A stretch of 46,630 bases of DNA from JBBDIM01 sp040880405 (GTDB taxonomy: Bacteria; Planctomycetota; Planctomycetia; Pirellulales; Pirellulaceae). How positions within the stretch are numbered: the first letter of the stretch is position 1; each line of letters begins with the position of its first letter. The notes beneath the pieces were generated by a model. It searched no databases, was not told the origin of the DNA, and worked only from the letters and a program-made list of their open reading frames with translations. Of this stretch, positions 34,990-42,791 are shown piece after piece. The stretch lies in assembly GCA_040880405.1 (NCBI GenBank), contig JBBDIM010000030.1:1-46630 (forward strand), in the 5' to 3' direction. The translations under genes were made by a program, and so were the position numbers.

Positions 34990-35409
34990 ATGGCCCATCA
35001 AGAATGCCCCTCAGGCGAGGTCTTACCGCTTCACCCCAAGTCGATCGATTGGACCCTTAGCGATCACACGAGTATCCTCCGGCTGGATGGACTAGAGGTG
35101 ATTCGATTGGTGCTACCCGCGGGTAAGAAGCTACCTAAGCATCAAGCCCCAGGGCATCTGATTTTGCAGTGCCTGGAAGGAAAGATCCAATTCTCTACTG
35201 ATGCGAAAACGTTTGAGATCTCTGCCGGGCATTTTGTCCATCTCCCCGCACACGAGCCGCACTCGGTGGAAGCGTTGGAAAACTCACTGCTGATGCTGAC
35301 GATCGCCGAGATCGCCGGCCCAATGGAGATGGACGACGTGAACGAGGCCTCCGACGAATCGTTCCCGGCCAGCGACCCACCCGCCCAAACCGGTGTCACT
35401 CGTTCGTAG
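34990..35409 (+). CDS. Small cupin protein with an ESFPASDPP tail
   Basis: A 139-residue protein with a single cupin barrel at about 25-105: KHQAPGHLILQCLEGKI gives the first motif and AGHFVHLPAHEPHSVEAL the second, with His residues likely to bind a metal. The last 30 residues form a separate acidic tail, NEASDESFPASDPPAQTG. I recognise the ESFPASDPP core as a short C-terminal motif that recurs on otherwise unrelated small bacterial proteins; its role is not known to me. The ATG at 34990 follows an AAGGATGA. It lies 85 bp after the App1 gene and is followed by a terminator. Confidence 0.85.
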   Translation: MAHQECPSGEVLPLHPKSIDWTLSDHTSILRLDGLEVIRLVLPAGKKLPKHQAPGHLILQCLEGKIQFSTDAKTFEISAGHFVHLPAHEPHSVEALENSLLMLTIAEIAGPMEMDDVNEASDESFPASDPPAQTGVTRS

Positions 35410-35435
35410 CGGATCACAAATCCACCGATTTTACG

Positions 35436-35466
35436 AACCACGCTTCACGGGAAGCGTGGTTTTTTT
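35436..35466 (+). terminator. Rho-independent terminator after the cupin gene
   Basis: The perfect 11-bp stem AACCACGCTTC (35436-35446) / GAAGCGTGGTT (35451-35461) has a 4-nt loop and a T-run. Confidence 0.92.
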
Positions 35467-35517
35467 GTACGCCGGAACATTGACCAGCGGTTGGATATCG
35501 CGCGACGATCGACCTTT

Positions 35518-35586
35518 ATCCGTGCGATCGGTGTAATCCGTGGTTCAAAAAAGAAACTAACCACGGATTACACCGATATCACGGAT
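35518..35586. repeat. Palindrome of CACGGATTACACCGAT phrases
   Basis: About 28-bp arms, ATCCGTGCGATCGGTGTAAT onward and its complement, lie around the centre CAAAAAAGAAACT with only three mismatches. The arm is made of near-repeated phrases (CACGGAT, TACACCGAT). I know similar ACCACGGATTACACGGAT strings from intergenic DNA of many phyla. Confidence 0.75.
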
Positions 35587-35637
35587 GGGATTTATGGGCG
35601 GACGCGGGGTTAAGGGTGGGGAGTTTTTCACGCCCAA

Positions 35638-35664
35638 ACATGCCCACGTTTGAGGGCATGGCAC
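35638..35664. repeat. Remnant arm of family C
   Basis: CATGCCCACGTTTGAGGGC followed by ATGGCAC matches the right terminal arm of C1 and C2 except for one substitution and a loss of GTGG. No partner arm is present, so it is a decayed or truncated copy. Confidence 0.65.
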
Positions 35665-35678
35665 TCTGCTTACTAAAG

Positions 35679-35812
<134 letters not shown>

Positions 35813-35834
35813 CGCTTTTTCCGGACGATCCTTC

Positions 35835-35903
35835 GTGCCTTAATGCGAGCATAAGCACCTTTTTAAGGCACTCGTAATACCAAGACACCAGGGTGCCTTG
35901 GTA
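35835..35903. repeat. Two adjacent palindromes
   Basis: GTGCCTTAA (35835-35843) pairs with TTAAGGCAC (35863-35871). TACCAAGACACC pairs with GGGTGCCTTGGTA (35878-35903), with one unpaired site. Neither has a T-run in terminator position; both lie in the gene-free stretch 35467-36135. Confidence 0.6.
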
Positions 35904-35910
35904 CATGCAC

Positions 35911-35950
35911 TTATCCGCGTTTAATCCGCGTTGATCCGCGGCTAAAAATC
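35911..35950. repeat. Tandem ATCCGCG phrase repeat
   Basis: ATCCGCG occurs three times at 35913, 35924 and 35934 (spacing 11 and 10 bp), followed by GCTAAAAATC. I know closely similar strings from many bacterial genomes as intergenic filler of unknown origin. The remaining bases up to 36135 show nothing else. Confidence 0.6.
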
Positions 35951-36135
35951 AAAAGTTAGGAAGCCACTGGCTTTCGAAGTTAGGGAAGCCCTTGAGCGGG
36001 TTCCGGTTGTCCGGTTCATGCCGAGCGTTCGGGCCGGGGTAATTTCCGCCTCCTGCCGGGCCGTGACCTAAACTTGCGCTGAGGATTGACCTGAACTGAC
36101 TTCACAAATTCACGTCTTACCAAGGCCCATTCCAC

Positions 36136-36579
36136 ATGTTCCGCCATCCATTTTTCCGCGCCGTGGGGTTCGCCGCCATCCTGTTTCTGCCGAGCCTGAT
36201 GCTGGGGACGCCGCAGCCGAATCTCACTGGCCAGGTGGTGCATGGCGATGAGTCGAGACTCTCCGACCTGGAAAGTAGGGCCCTGGAGCGGCAAAGAAAA
36301 GGACAACGCTTACGAGAAGGAGCCGAGGTGTTGGACACCATGGGAGGCTTTGAATGGGCCGGAGACCGCCTCAATTTTGTGGCCGAGGATGGTGAAATCC
36401 AGACCAAAGTCCTGGAAAATCGCATGATGGAACGGGTGGTCCAAACCCTCGAGACCTCGACCGGCGACCTCCAGTGGAGCGTCAGTGGCCGAATTACCGA
36501 GTATCGTGGCAACAACTATCTGCTGCTCACCCATGTGATCCTCAAAGGCAAGCGAACCGCGCGGCATCCCAGTTTCTAA
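36136..36579 (+). CDS. Small secreted protein, unknown function
   Basis: A 147-residue protein that I cannot assign. A signal peptide (FFRAVGFAAILFLPSLML then GTPQ; about residues 1-25) leads to a helical segment rich in Arg/Glu/Leu (SDLESRALERQRKGQRLREG) and a C-terminal part with alternating strands, QWSVSGRITEYRGNNYLLLT followed by HVILKGK. The last strands resemble a recurring motif in exported planctomycete hypothetical proteins. The start at 36136 is the only credible one. It is preceded by the repeat-rich gap and followed by 272 bp with no signal I can name. Confidence 0.65.
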   Translation: MFRHPFFRAVGFAAILFLPSLMLGTPQPNLTGQVVHGDESRLSDLESRALERQRKGQRLREGAEVLDTMGGFEWAGDRLNFVAEDGEIQTKVLENRMMERVVQTLETSTGDLQWSVSGRITEYRGNNYLLLTHVILKGKRTARHPSF

Positions 36580-36851
36580 GCCATCCACGGGCTTCCCATA
36601 TGGGCAGGTTGGCCAGGGGGCATGGTCATCACTTCACTGACGATTGGGCAAATTGCCACGACCTTGCCGAGACGTTGACATTGGACTGGGCATAAATATC
36701 ATAGTGCCTAATGGTTTACGTCGATGAACCGGGCTATGATCGGGTCGTGGAGTGACTTTCGTCTGTTTTTCTTTGAACGGATCTCAATGGTTGCGGTAAA
36801 ATACCGGTCTAGCACGCCCCCTCAAGCGCGCCACCCTCAAGGACTTGCTGA

Positions 36852-37214
36852 ATGAACGACCATAAACACCTCAAAATTTCCGAAGTCGGCGACGTCACCG
36901 TCGTTCAGTTTATCGACCGTAAGATTTTGGACGATGTCCAGATTCAAGAGATCGGTCAAGAGTTCAATCAACTGGTCGAGTCGGACGGCAAAAGGCAGTT
37001 GCTGTTAAGCTTTGCATCGGTCGAGTTCCTCTCGAGTTCCGCCCTGGGCAAGCTGATCAGCCTCGACAAGCTGGTCAAGCAGCATAACGGCGTGCTCAAG
37101 ATGAGTAACATTCGACCGGAGATCATGGAAGTCTTCACGATCACACGCTTGAACAAGTTATTCGATATTAAAGAGGATGTTTCAGACGCCTTATCTACTT
37201 TCAAGTCGACTTAA
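36852..37214 (+). CDS. STAS-domain anti-sigma factor antagonist
   Basis: A 120-residue single STAS domain of the SpoIIAA/RsbV type. Motif FLSSSALGKLISL (near residues 57-69) holds the Ser that is phosphorylated by the partner kinase; the preceding strand is RQLLLSFASVEF. In partner switching the unphosphorylated form binds the anti-sigma kinase and frees a sigma factor or other target. The likely partner is the HATPase gene 258 bp downstream on the same strand. No PP2C phosphatase or sigma factor gene is seen in the window, so the target cannot be told. Confidence 0.9.
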   Translation: MNDHKHLKISEVGDVTVVQFIDRKILDDVQIQEIGQEFNQLVESDGKRQLLLSFASVEFLSSSALGKLISLDKLVKQHNGVLKMSNIRPEIMEVFTITRLNKLFDIKEDVSDALSTFKST

Positions 37215-37472
37215 GGCCGGAAATGAGGAAGCGGACCTTCGCCCAAGGGGCTTGAGGCGGGAGGAAGGTCAGGCGTGGAAACTCAGGGGCTTGCCGAGTT
37301 TTCGCCGGAAACGTCTTCCGCGGGAAAGAAAGTTTTTAACGCTGGTCGGCTTATATTCATCCGTCTTGCGGCGATCTGACAAGACACAACGATCGTTCGC
37401 GAGATGATTTACCCGACGCGGGCTTGCCATGCCTTGCGTGTCTCCTCGGTTCATTACGGGTCGCGTCAATCC

Positions 37473-37895
37473 ATGACCGATAACAACAACTGGATTTGGT
37501 CCAACAAGGAGACAATTCCCAGCGACACTGCGCACGCGCAGCGACTGGTCGGGGAACTGTTGAAGTATCTGGAACAGGCCGAGTGGTCCATGGCTGACTC
37601 GTTCGCCATCCATCTGGCCGCCGAAGAGGCGATCGTCAACGCCATCAAGCATGGCAATAAGCATGACCCCGAGAAGTCGGTCGAAGTCGAGTTCAAGGTG
37701 GGGCCGAAACGGGTCTCAATGGAGATCACCGACGAGGGATCCGGTTTCGATCCGAAAGCGGTCCCCGACCCGACCCTCGACGAAAATCTAGACGTGCCCT
37801 CCGGCCGAGGTGTCATGCTGATCAAAGCCTACATGACCGAAGTGCGCTACAACGAACGCGGCAATTCGGTCTTCATGGAAAAGGTCCGCGAGTGA
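37473..37895 (+). CDS. HATPase anti-sigma factor kinase (RsbW/SpoIIAB-like)
   Basis: A 140-residue protein with a GHKL ATPase domain. The N box is AAEEAIVNAIKHGNKHDP (about 49-66), G1 is DEGSGFDP (about 89-96), and G2 is PSGRGVMLIKAYM (about 109-121). It lacks a membrane segment or sensor domain, as in RsbW. It would phosphorylate the STAS protein encoded just upstream and bind a sigma factor or another regulator. The ATG at 37473 (MTDNNNWIWSN) is preferred over 37404, since the additional residues are not conserved in such proteins. It is followed by element C2. Confidence 0.88.
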   Translation: MTDNNNWIWSNKETIPSDTAHAQRLVGELLKYLEQAEWSMADSFAIHLAAEEAIVNAIKHGNKHDPEKSVEVEFKVGPKRVSMEITDEGSGFDPKAVPDPTLDENLDVPSGRGVMLIKAYMTEVRYNERGNSVFMEKVRE

Positions 37896-37936
37896 AAAAG
37901 CTAAGCACCTGTCCAAAAACTATTCCGTATTTATCC

Positions 37937-38101
37937 GGGTGCCATGCCCACGCCCTCCAACGTGGGCATGTTTTGGTGGGTTGATTTTCCACAGGTAACG
38001 CCGCGTCGTGGAACCCGAGATGGCGTCCGGACTTCTCGAAAAAGACGCGATCCTCTCAACACGTCTCATGCCCACGTTGGAGGGCGTGGGCATGGCACCC
38101 A
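37937..38101. repeat. MITE-like inverted repeat C2
   Basis: A 165-bp element with the same 34-bp terminal arms as C1 (GGGTGCCATGCCCACGCC ... reverse complement). The interior retains TTTTCCACAGGTAAC and GTCCGGACTTCTCGAAAAAG. No coding capacity. It lies between the HATPase and MDR genes. Confidence 0.85.
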
Positions 38102-38278
38102 GTTTGGGAGGACATGCGGAACGGCCACGGCCCGCACTTCCCATGTCCACTCTATCAGGCGTGTTCTCAGCGGATTGCGATCCGCCAACAGAACGGTAGG
38201 ATGGAATTGCGCCGGATCGACCGTCGATCCCGGCTCAACCATCGGACACCTACCCCCTGTTGCACGGAGATTTTTCAT

Positions 38279-39274
38279 ATGAAGGCGGCCTATATCGAGC
38301 AGCCCGGTCCCCCGTCGGTCATTCAGTATGGTGATCTGCCTGATCCGGTGATTGGTCCCAAGCAGGTTCTGGTGAAGATCGGGGCGGTCGCGGTCAACCC
38401 GATCGATACCTATCTCCGAGGTGGTGCCGCCTACTGGGAAATGCCGCAGCCCTACATCCCCGGGGGCGACTTCGCGGGCACCGTTGAGCAAGTGGGAAGC
38501 GATGTCACTCGGTTTCAAGTAGGGCAGCGGGTCTGGGGAACCAACCAAGGGTTCATGGGTCGGCAAGGGGTCTTCTCGGAGCTCGCCGCGATTGACGAAG
38601 ACTGGGTGTACGCGACACCGACCAATGTTCCGGACGAGGACGCGGCGGCCTGCGCCTTGGTGGGCATCACGGCCCATCTAGGACTGTTCAGCGAGAACGC
38701 CCACCTCCAGCCAGGCGAAACGGTTTTCATCCAAGGGGGTTCCGGTGGCGTCGGCTCGATGGTAACTCAGATGGCCAAATGCGGTGGAGCCAAGGTCATC
38801 GCCACCGCCGGGAGCCCAGAGAAGCTGGAGTTGTGCCGCAGCCTCGGCGCGGACTTGGCGATTGATTACACCCAGGGGAATGTCGCGGAGCAGGTCAAAG
38901 ACTTCGCGCCGGAAGGTGTAAACGTCGTTTGGGAAACCCAGCGTGAACCGAACTTCGATTTCCTGGTCGACATCGCTGCGGAGCGAGGGCGGATCGTGCT
39001 GATGGCGGGACGGGAGGCTCGGCCGGAGTTTCCGGTGGGGCCGTTTTACGTCAAGCAGCTCTCGCTGCATGGGTTTGTGATGTTCAAGGCGACGCCGGAC
39101 GAAATGCGGGTTAGTGGTGAAGAGATCTCCAAGTGGTTGAGTGAGGGGAAGCTACAAAGCCGAATCTCAACCATCCTGCCCCTTTCCGAAGCGGCCCAGG
39201 CCCATCAACTTCAGGAAGATAACACCCTGAACAAGGCGGGCACGATCGCCGGGAAAATCGTCTTGAAGCCGTGA
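38279..39274 (+). CDS. Quinone-oxidoreductase-type MDR enzyme
   Basis: A 331-residue medium-chain dehydrogenase/reductase. The N-terminal GroES-like domain includes VGAVAVNPIDTYLRGG-type sequence (IGAVAVNPIDTYLRGGAAYW), and the NADPH site is FIQGGSGGVGSMVTQMAK (about 146-163). No catalytic or structural zinc Cys sets are visible, consistent with the zinc-free NADPH:quinone reductase branch (zeta-crystallin-like). The ATG at 38279 follows GGAG and begins the conserved MKAAYIEQ. An apparent extension upstream to 38114 is unrelated DNA beyond element C2. The substrate (quinone or enal) is not determined. Confidence 0.9.
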   Translation: MKAAYIEQPGPPSVIQYGDLPDPVIGPKQVLVKIGAVAVNPIDTYLRGGAAYWEMPQPYIPGGDFAGTVEQVGSDVTRFQVGQRVWGTNQGFMGRQGVFSELAAIDEDWVYATPTNVPDEDAAACALVGITAHLGLFSENAHLQPGETVFIQGGSGGVGSMVTQMAKCGGAKVIATAGSPEKLELCRSLGADLAIDYTQGNVAEQVKDFAPEGVNVVWETQREPNFDFLVDIAAERGRIVLMAGREARPEFPVGPFYVKQLSLHGFVMFKATPDEMRVSGEEISKWLSEGKLQSRISTILPLSEAAQAHQLQEDNTLNKAGTIAGKIVLKP

Positions 39275-39363
39275 AAAGCGATTCAGGTCGGACTATAATG
39301 GCTGGTTGAGTTCCGGCATTCATACCGCCCCGCCCCCTTTTCCCCTTCCCAGAGAATTGACTC

Positions 39364-40485
39364 ATGTCGTTCCCCTCTCGATTTGCGAGCTGCGCAATCC
39401 TGTTGGCCCTTGCCTGCGTGACGAGTTCCGTCCAAGCGACCGAGTTCGGCGAAATCGTCACGGTCGCCGGGACGAGTGAGAAGGAACTTGGGAAGCACTC
39501 CGGCGACGTCAAGGAGGTCAACATCGGCCAACCGTTCGGCGTGGAGATCGGCCCGGATGGCAAGATGTATGTCTGCGAAGTCGAGAACCACCGGGTTCTC
39601 AAGGTCGATCTGGAGTCGGGCGAGGTCCACACGGTTGCTGGCAACGGCACCAAGGGCTACTCCGGCGATGGCGGCCCTGCGACCGAGGCCCAGCTCAACG
39701 AGCCATACGAACTGCGGTTCGATTCCCAAGGCAATCTCTACTTCAACGAGATGATGAACCACCTGATCCGCAAGGTCGACGCGAAGACCGGCAAGATCAG
39801 CACGATCGCGGGCACCGGCAAAGAGGGATTCGGCGGTGATGGCGGCCCGGCGATCAAGGCGAAGTTCAGCAAGCCGCACAGCATCGTGATCGACGACGCC
39901 GACAAGTACCTGTACATCGCCGACATCGGCAACCACCGCATCCGGCGGATTGACCTGAAGTCCGGCAATATCGACACCATCGCCGGGACCGGTGGACGCA
40001 CGCTTCCCAAAGAGGGACAGCAGGCGCTGGGCAACGCGATGCTCGGCCCTCGGGCGTTGTTCCTGACCGGCAACGATCTTTGGATCGCCCTGCGGGAAGG
40101 GCATAGCGTCTGGAAGCTCGACCTGAAAACCGGCACACTGGCCCACATCGCCGGTTCCGGCAAAAAGGGCTTCACTGGCGACCGTGGCCCCGCGAAAGAA
40201 GCCACGATGAATGGCCCGAAGGGAATTGCCCTGGGACCAGACGGGATGATCTACGTGGTCGATACGGAGAACCAAACGATCCGTCAAATCGATGTCGCGC
40301 AAGGTTTGATCTACACGGTGGCCGGCAAGGGGCCGGCGGCGCGAGGGGGCAAGGGGGACGACGGTCCAGCGACCGAAGCGGAGCTGGATCGCCCCCACGG
40401 AATCGGAATCGGCCCGGATAACGCCCTCTACATCGGCGACACCAACAACCATCGCGTCCGCAAGGTCGTGCCGAAAACCAATTAA
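39364..40485 (+). CDS. Exported NHL-repeat beta-propeller protein
   Basis: A 373-residue protein with a signal peptide (about residues 1-25, ending SVQA) and a six-bladed-type propeller built of NHL repeats. Repeated phrases are MYVCEVENHRVLKVDLESG, LYIADIGNHRIRRIDLKSG, IYVVDTENQTIRQID and LYIGDTNNHRVRKV, alternating with TVAGNGTKGYSGDGGPATEA-like loops. Such proteins bind ligands or partners in the periplasm; some precede oxidoreductases in planctomycete gene sets. No enzymatic residues can be named. It ends 14 bp before the isomerase-like gene, so the two are probably co-transcribed. Confidence 0.88.
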   Translation: MSFPSRFASCAILLALACVTSSVQATEFGEIVTVAGTSEKELGKHSGDVKEVNIGQPFGVEIGPDGKMYVCEVENHRVLKVDLESGEVHTVAGNGTKGYSGDGGPATEAQLNEPYELRFDSQGNLYFNEMMNHLIRKVDAKTGKISTIAGTGKEGFGGDGGPAIKAKFSKPHSIVIDDADKYLYIADIGNHRIRRIDLKSGNIDTIAGTGGRTLPKEGQQALGNAMLGPRALFLTGNDLWIALREGHSVWKLDLKTGTLAHIAGSGKKGFTGDRGPAKEATMNGPKGIALGPDGMIYVVDTENQTIRQIDVAQGLIYTVAGKGPAARGGKGDDGPATEAELDRPHGIGIGPDNALYIGDTNNHRVRKVVPKTN

Positions 40486-40499
40486 GGGAGATCGAAGCA

Positions 40500-41393
40500 A
40501 TGACCATGATCAATCGACGCCAAGCACTTCAGACCACCCTCGGCGCGGGGCTCGCGGCCCTGACCGGCAGCCATCTGATGGCTGAGGAGACCGACCAGCG
40601 GTCAAAGCTGGTGACCTTCACCAAGCCACTCCAATCGCTCAGCTACGACGACCTGGCAGACCGCATCGCGGAATGTGGGTTCGAGGGAATCGAGGCCCCG
40701 GTTCGTAGCGGCGGGCACATTGTGCCCGAGGACGTGGAAGAAGAGCTGCCGAAGATGGTAGAGGCGCTCAAGAAACGGGACCTGACCATCGAGATCCTCA
40801 CCTCCAGCATCAACTCGGTCGACTCTCCCAATGCCGAGCGGACGTTGCAAGTAGCGAAGGAGTTGGGGATCAAACAGTACCGGATGGCGTACTATCGGTA
40901 CGATCTCAAAAAACCGATCCCGCGGCAGCTGCGTGAGTTCGGGGCCAAGCTGAAAGACCTGGTGGCGATGAACCAGGAGATCGGGATTCAAGGGAGCTAC
41001 CAAAACCACTCCGGTGATCGCTATGTCGGCGCTCCGCTCTGGGATTTATACCACATCATGCGAGAGCATCCCGCCGAGGCGATCGGCTCCGGCTTCGATA
41101 TCGGCCATGCCACGATCGAAGGTAGCAAATCGTGGCCGATCCAGTGGAACTTATTCCAAACCCACTTGGCCTCCGTCTACATCAAAGACTTCCAGTGGAT
41201 CGAAGGGCAACCACGCTGGGTCCCGCTCGGCGAAGGCCAACTCTCCGGCAAGTTCTTTGAATCGCTCCGGCAAAGCACGTTCCGTGGCCCGATTACTCTG
41301 CACATCGAATACGGCGACCACGCCGTCCAGCCAATGCTGGCCAACATGAAACGAGACGTCGCCACCCTGAAAAAACTACTCGGCCGGGCGTAA
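40500..41393 (+). CDS. Tat-exported sugar phosphate isomerase/epimerase-like TIM barrel
   Basis: A 297-residue protein of the xylose-isomerase-like TIM barrel superfamily. The N-terminus MTMINRRQALQTTLGAGLAA is a twin-arginine signal with cleavage near LMAEE. Barrel marks include AECGFEGIEAPV (strand 2), YQNHSGDRY, GFDIGHA (metal site Asp/His), YIKDF and LHIEYG. Many planctomycete paralogues are exported, and their true substrates are unsettled; a sugar-derived substrate is plausible given the NHL gene just upstream. The start at 40500 has GGGAGA about ten bases before it. Composite B3 follows between it and the convergent gene. Confidence 0.88.
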   Translation: MTMINRRQALQTTLGAGLAALTGSHLMAEETDQRSKLVTFTKPLQSLSYDDLADRIAECGFEGIEAPVRSGGHIVPEDVEEELPKMVEALKKRDLTIEILTSSINSVDSPNAERTLQVAKELGIKQYRMAYYRYDLKKPIPRQLREFGAKLKDLVAMNQEIGIQGSYQNHSGDRYVGAPLWDLYHIMREHPAEAIGSGFDIGHATIEGSKSWPIQWNLFQTHLASVYIKDFQWIEGQPRWVPLGEGQLSGKFFESLRQSTFRGPITLHIEYGDHAVQPMLANMKRDVATLKKLLGRA

Positions 41394-41469
41394 CAACGTC
41401 GGGCCGTTCTGTTGGTTGCAATCACATCGCGAGTGAGCACCGGGGTGTTGCCGCTGGCGATCCTCAAAC

Positions 41470-41709
41470 GGGGATGAGTTCAATTACAAAGAGTCGGCGG
41501 CAATGAAGTTTTGACCGCGGCACCCGTAATTGAACTTATCCCCGTACTCGCATTGCCCCTGAACCACTCGGTTTCTAGCGGTCGCTGCGTTATTTTTCGA
41601 AGGAAGTTTGGCGTGCTGAGAATAGAACGTTTGAACGGGGATAAGTTCAATTATGGGGACCCCGGAATCGGGGCATGCCGCCGACTACTTTATAATTGAA
41701 CTCATCCCC
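41470..41709. repeat. Composite palindromic element B3
   Basis: Inverted units 41470-41545 and 41636-41709 lie around a 90-bp spacer. Outer arms are GGGGATGAGTTCAATTAC and the complement of GGGGATGAGTTCAATTAT; inner arms are GGGGATAAGTTCAATTAC and GGGGATAAGTTCAATTAT. The spacer ends GAATAGAACGTTTGAAC, similar to B1 and B2. It fills the gap between convergent genes. Confidence 0.85.
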
Positions 41710-41729
41710 TTCTCGCGACTCGCCCCCTG

Positions 41730-42617
41730 TTACGGATCGATCATCCGGTCCAAGGCCGCCAGCGCTACGTGCCAGGGGGTATCGCGTGTGTCCTTGGCTC
41801 GCCACCAAGCGGCCAACGTCTCCGCGTCGAGGGAAGAACCAGCGGGCAGCAAATTCCAGAGCCGCAGGGCCGCGGGCATTGACTCCTCAGGCGGAGCGAC
41901 CAATTCCGCCTGATGGGCCGCCTCCAAAATCGGAGGCAACAGGGCCAATCCGGCGATCATCTCCAATCGGTCGCGGTTCACCGTTTCGCTGATCGCCGGT
42001 CGATCCAGCTCCAGTTGAGCCAACAGCCAAGCCAAGCGAACCGGTTCCGGCAATTCTGGATGCGGATGATACAGCACTCCCTCGAGCCGCACGCTGTTGT
42101 ACAGCAGTTGGGGTCGTCCGCCGCCGCCACACTCTGGGTGAACCAGCACCACGTCGGCCGATTCGACCAAAATCTCTTCCGGCACCTGTCGCTTCAGCGC
42201 GAACCACAGCCCAGGGCCGCGGGCTTCCCACTGCTGCTGGATCGGCAGCACGCGGTTTGGCAGTTCGGTTTCCAGGGTGGGGTGGATTTCCCCATAGGCG
42301 GCTTCCATGGCTCCCAGCGGTGCCAAAATCCGCTCGATGGTCTGCTCTCGGTTCGGCCCATTGGCCCCCGTTTTGCGGAGGACGACATCGATCAATTCTC
42401 GCCGAGATTTGGGCTGGGCGGCCAGCGGCAACAGGTGCCGCCAGAAATTGGCCCGGGAATCCACCCCTCGGTCCACCTCGGCGAGCCAATTGTGGACCTC
42501 CTGTGTGAAACTTTCGTAATTGCCTGCGGTGGGAGCAAGTGCTTGCCGCGACACAAGTTCCGCCGTGTGGAGGCAGCTTACCAGCGGGCTGGGAACCCAG
42601 CGAAGCGTCGGATTCAT
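41730..42617 (-). CDS. Conserved-looking hypothetical protein next to speA
   Basis: A 295-residue soluble protein that I cannot assign. It is rich in Leu, Ala, Glu and Pro and mainly helical, with a central segment containing VESADVVLVHPECGGGGRPQ and a Trp-rich patch WEARGPGLWFALKRQ. No signal peptide or membrane helix. The ATG at 42617 (MNPTLRWVP) has AAGGA eight bases upstream; the much longer open frame extending upstream to 43754 only runs antisense to speA. It is divergent from speA with 174 bp between the starts. The gene ends 20 bp from composite B3. Confidence 0.65.
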   Translation of the reverse strand: MNPTLRWVPSPLVSCLHTAELVSRQALAPTAGNYESFTQEVHNWLAEVDRGVDSRANFWRHLLPLAAQPKSRRELIDVVLRKTGANGPNREQTIERILAPLGAMEAAYGEIHPTLETELPNRVLPIQQQWEARGPGLWFALKRQVPEEILVESADVVLVHPECGGGGRPQLLYNSVRLEGVLYHPHPELPEPVRLAWLLAQLELDRPAISETVNRDRLEMIAGLALLPPILEAAHQAELVAPPEESMPAALRLWNLLPAGSSLDAETLAAWWRAKDTRDTPWHVALAALDRMIDP

Positions 42618-42791
42618 CGGATGGTTCCTTTCGCGTGGCGGGGGATGTTCTACAATCATCGGTTCAATGCGCCCGTCTGGCAACCGCACATCTGTCTGGC
42701 AACCGCCTTGGTGACAGGCGATACCGCATGTGTGGGAGCGAGCGCCCCGGACCTCGACTTTGGCTTTCTTACGACCCATGAAAGTACCTTG

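Noticed and set aside
38114..38278. 55-residue upstream extension of the MDR enzyme
   Set aside because: The conserved family start MKAAYIEQ with a GGAG site lies at 38279; the extension has no family character.
41913..42791. Upstream extension of SpeA by 293 residues
   Set aside because: It overlaps the divergent unknown gene antisense; SpeA has its normal length from 42792.
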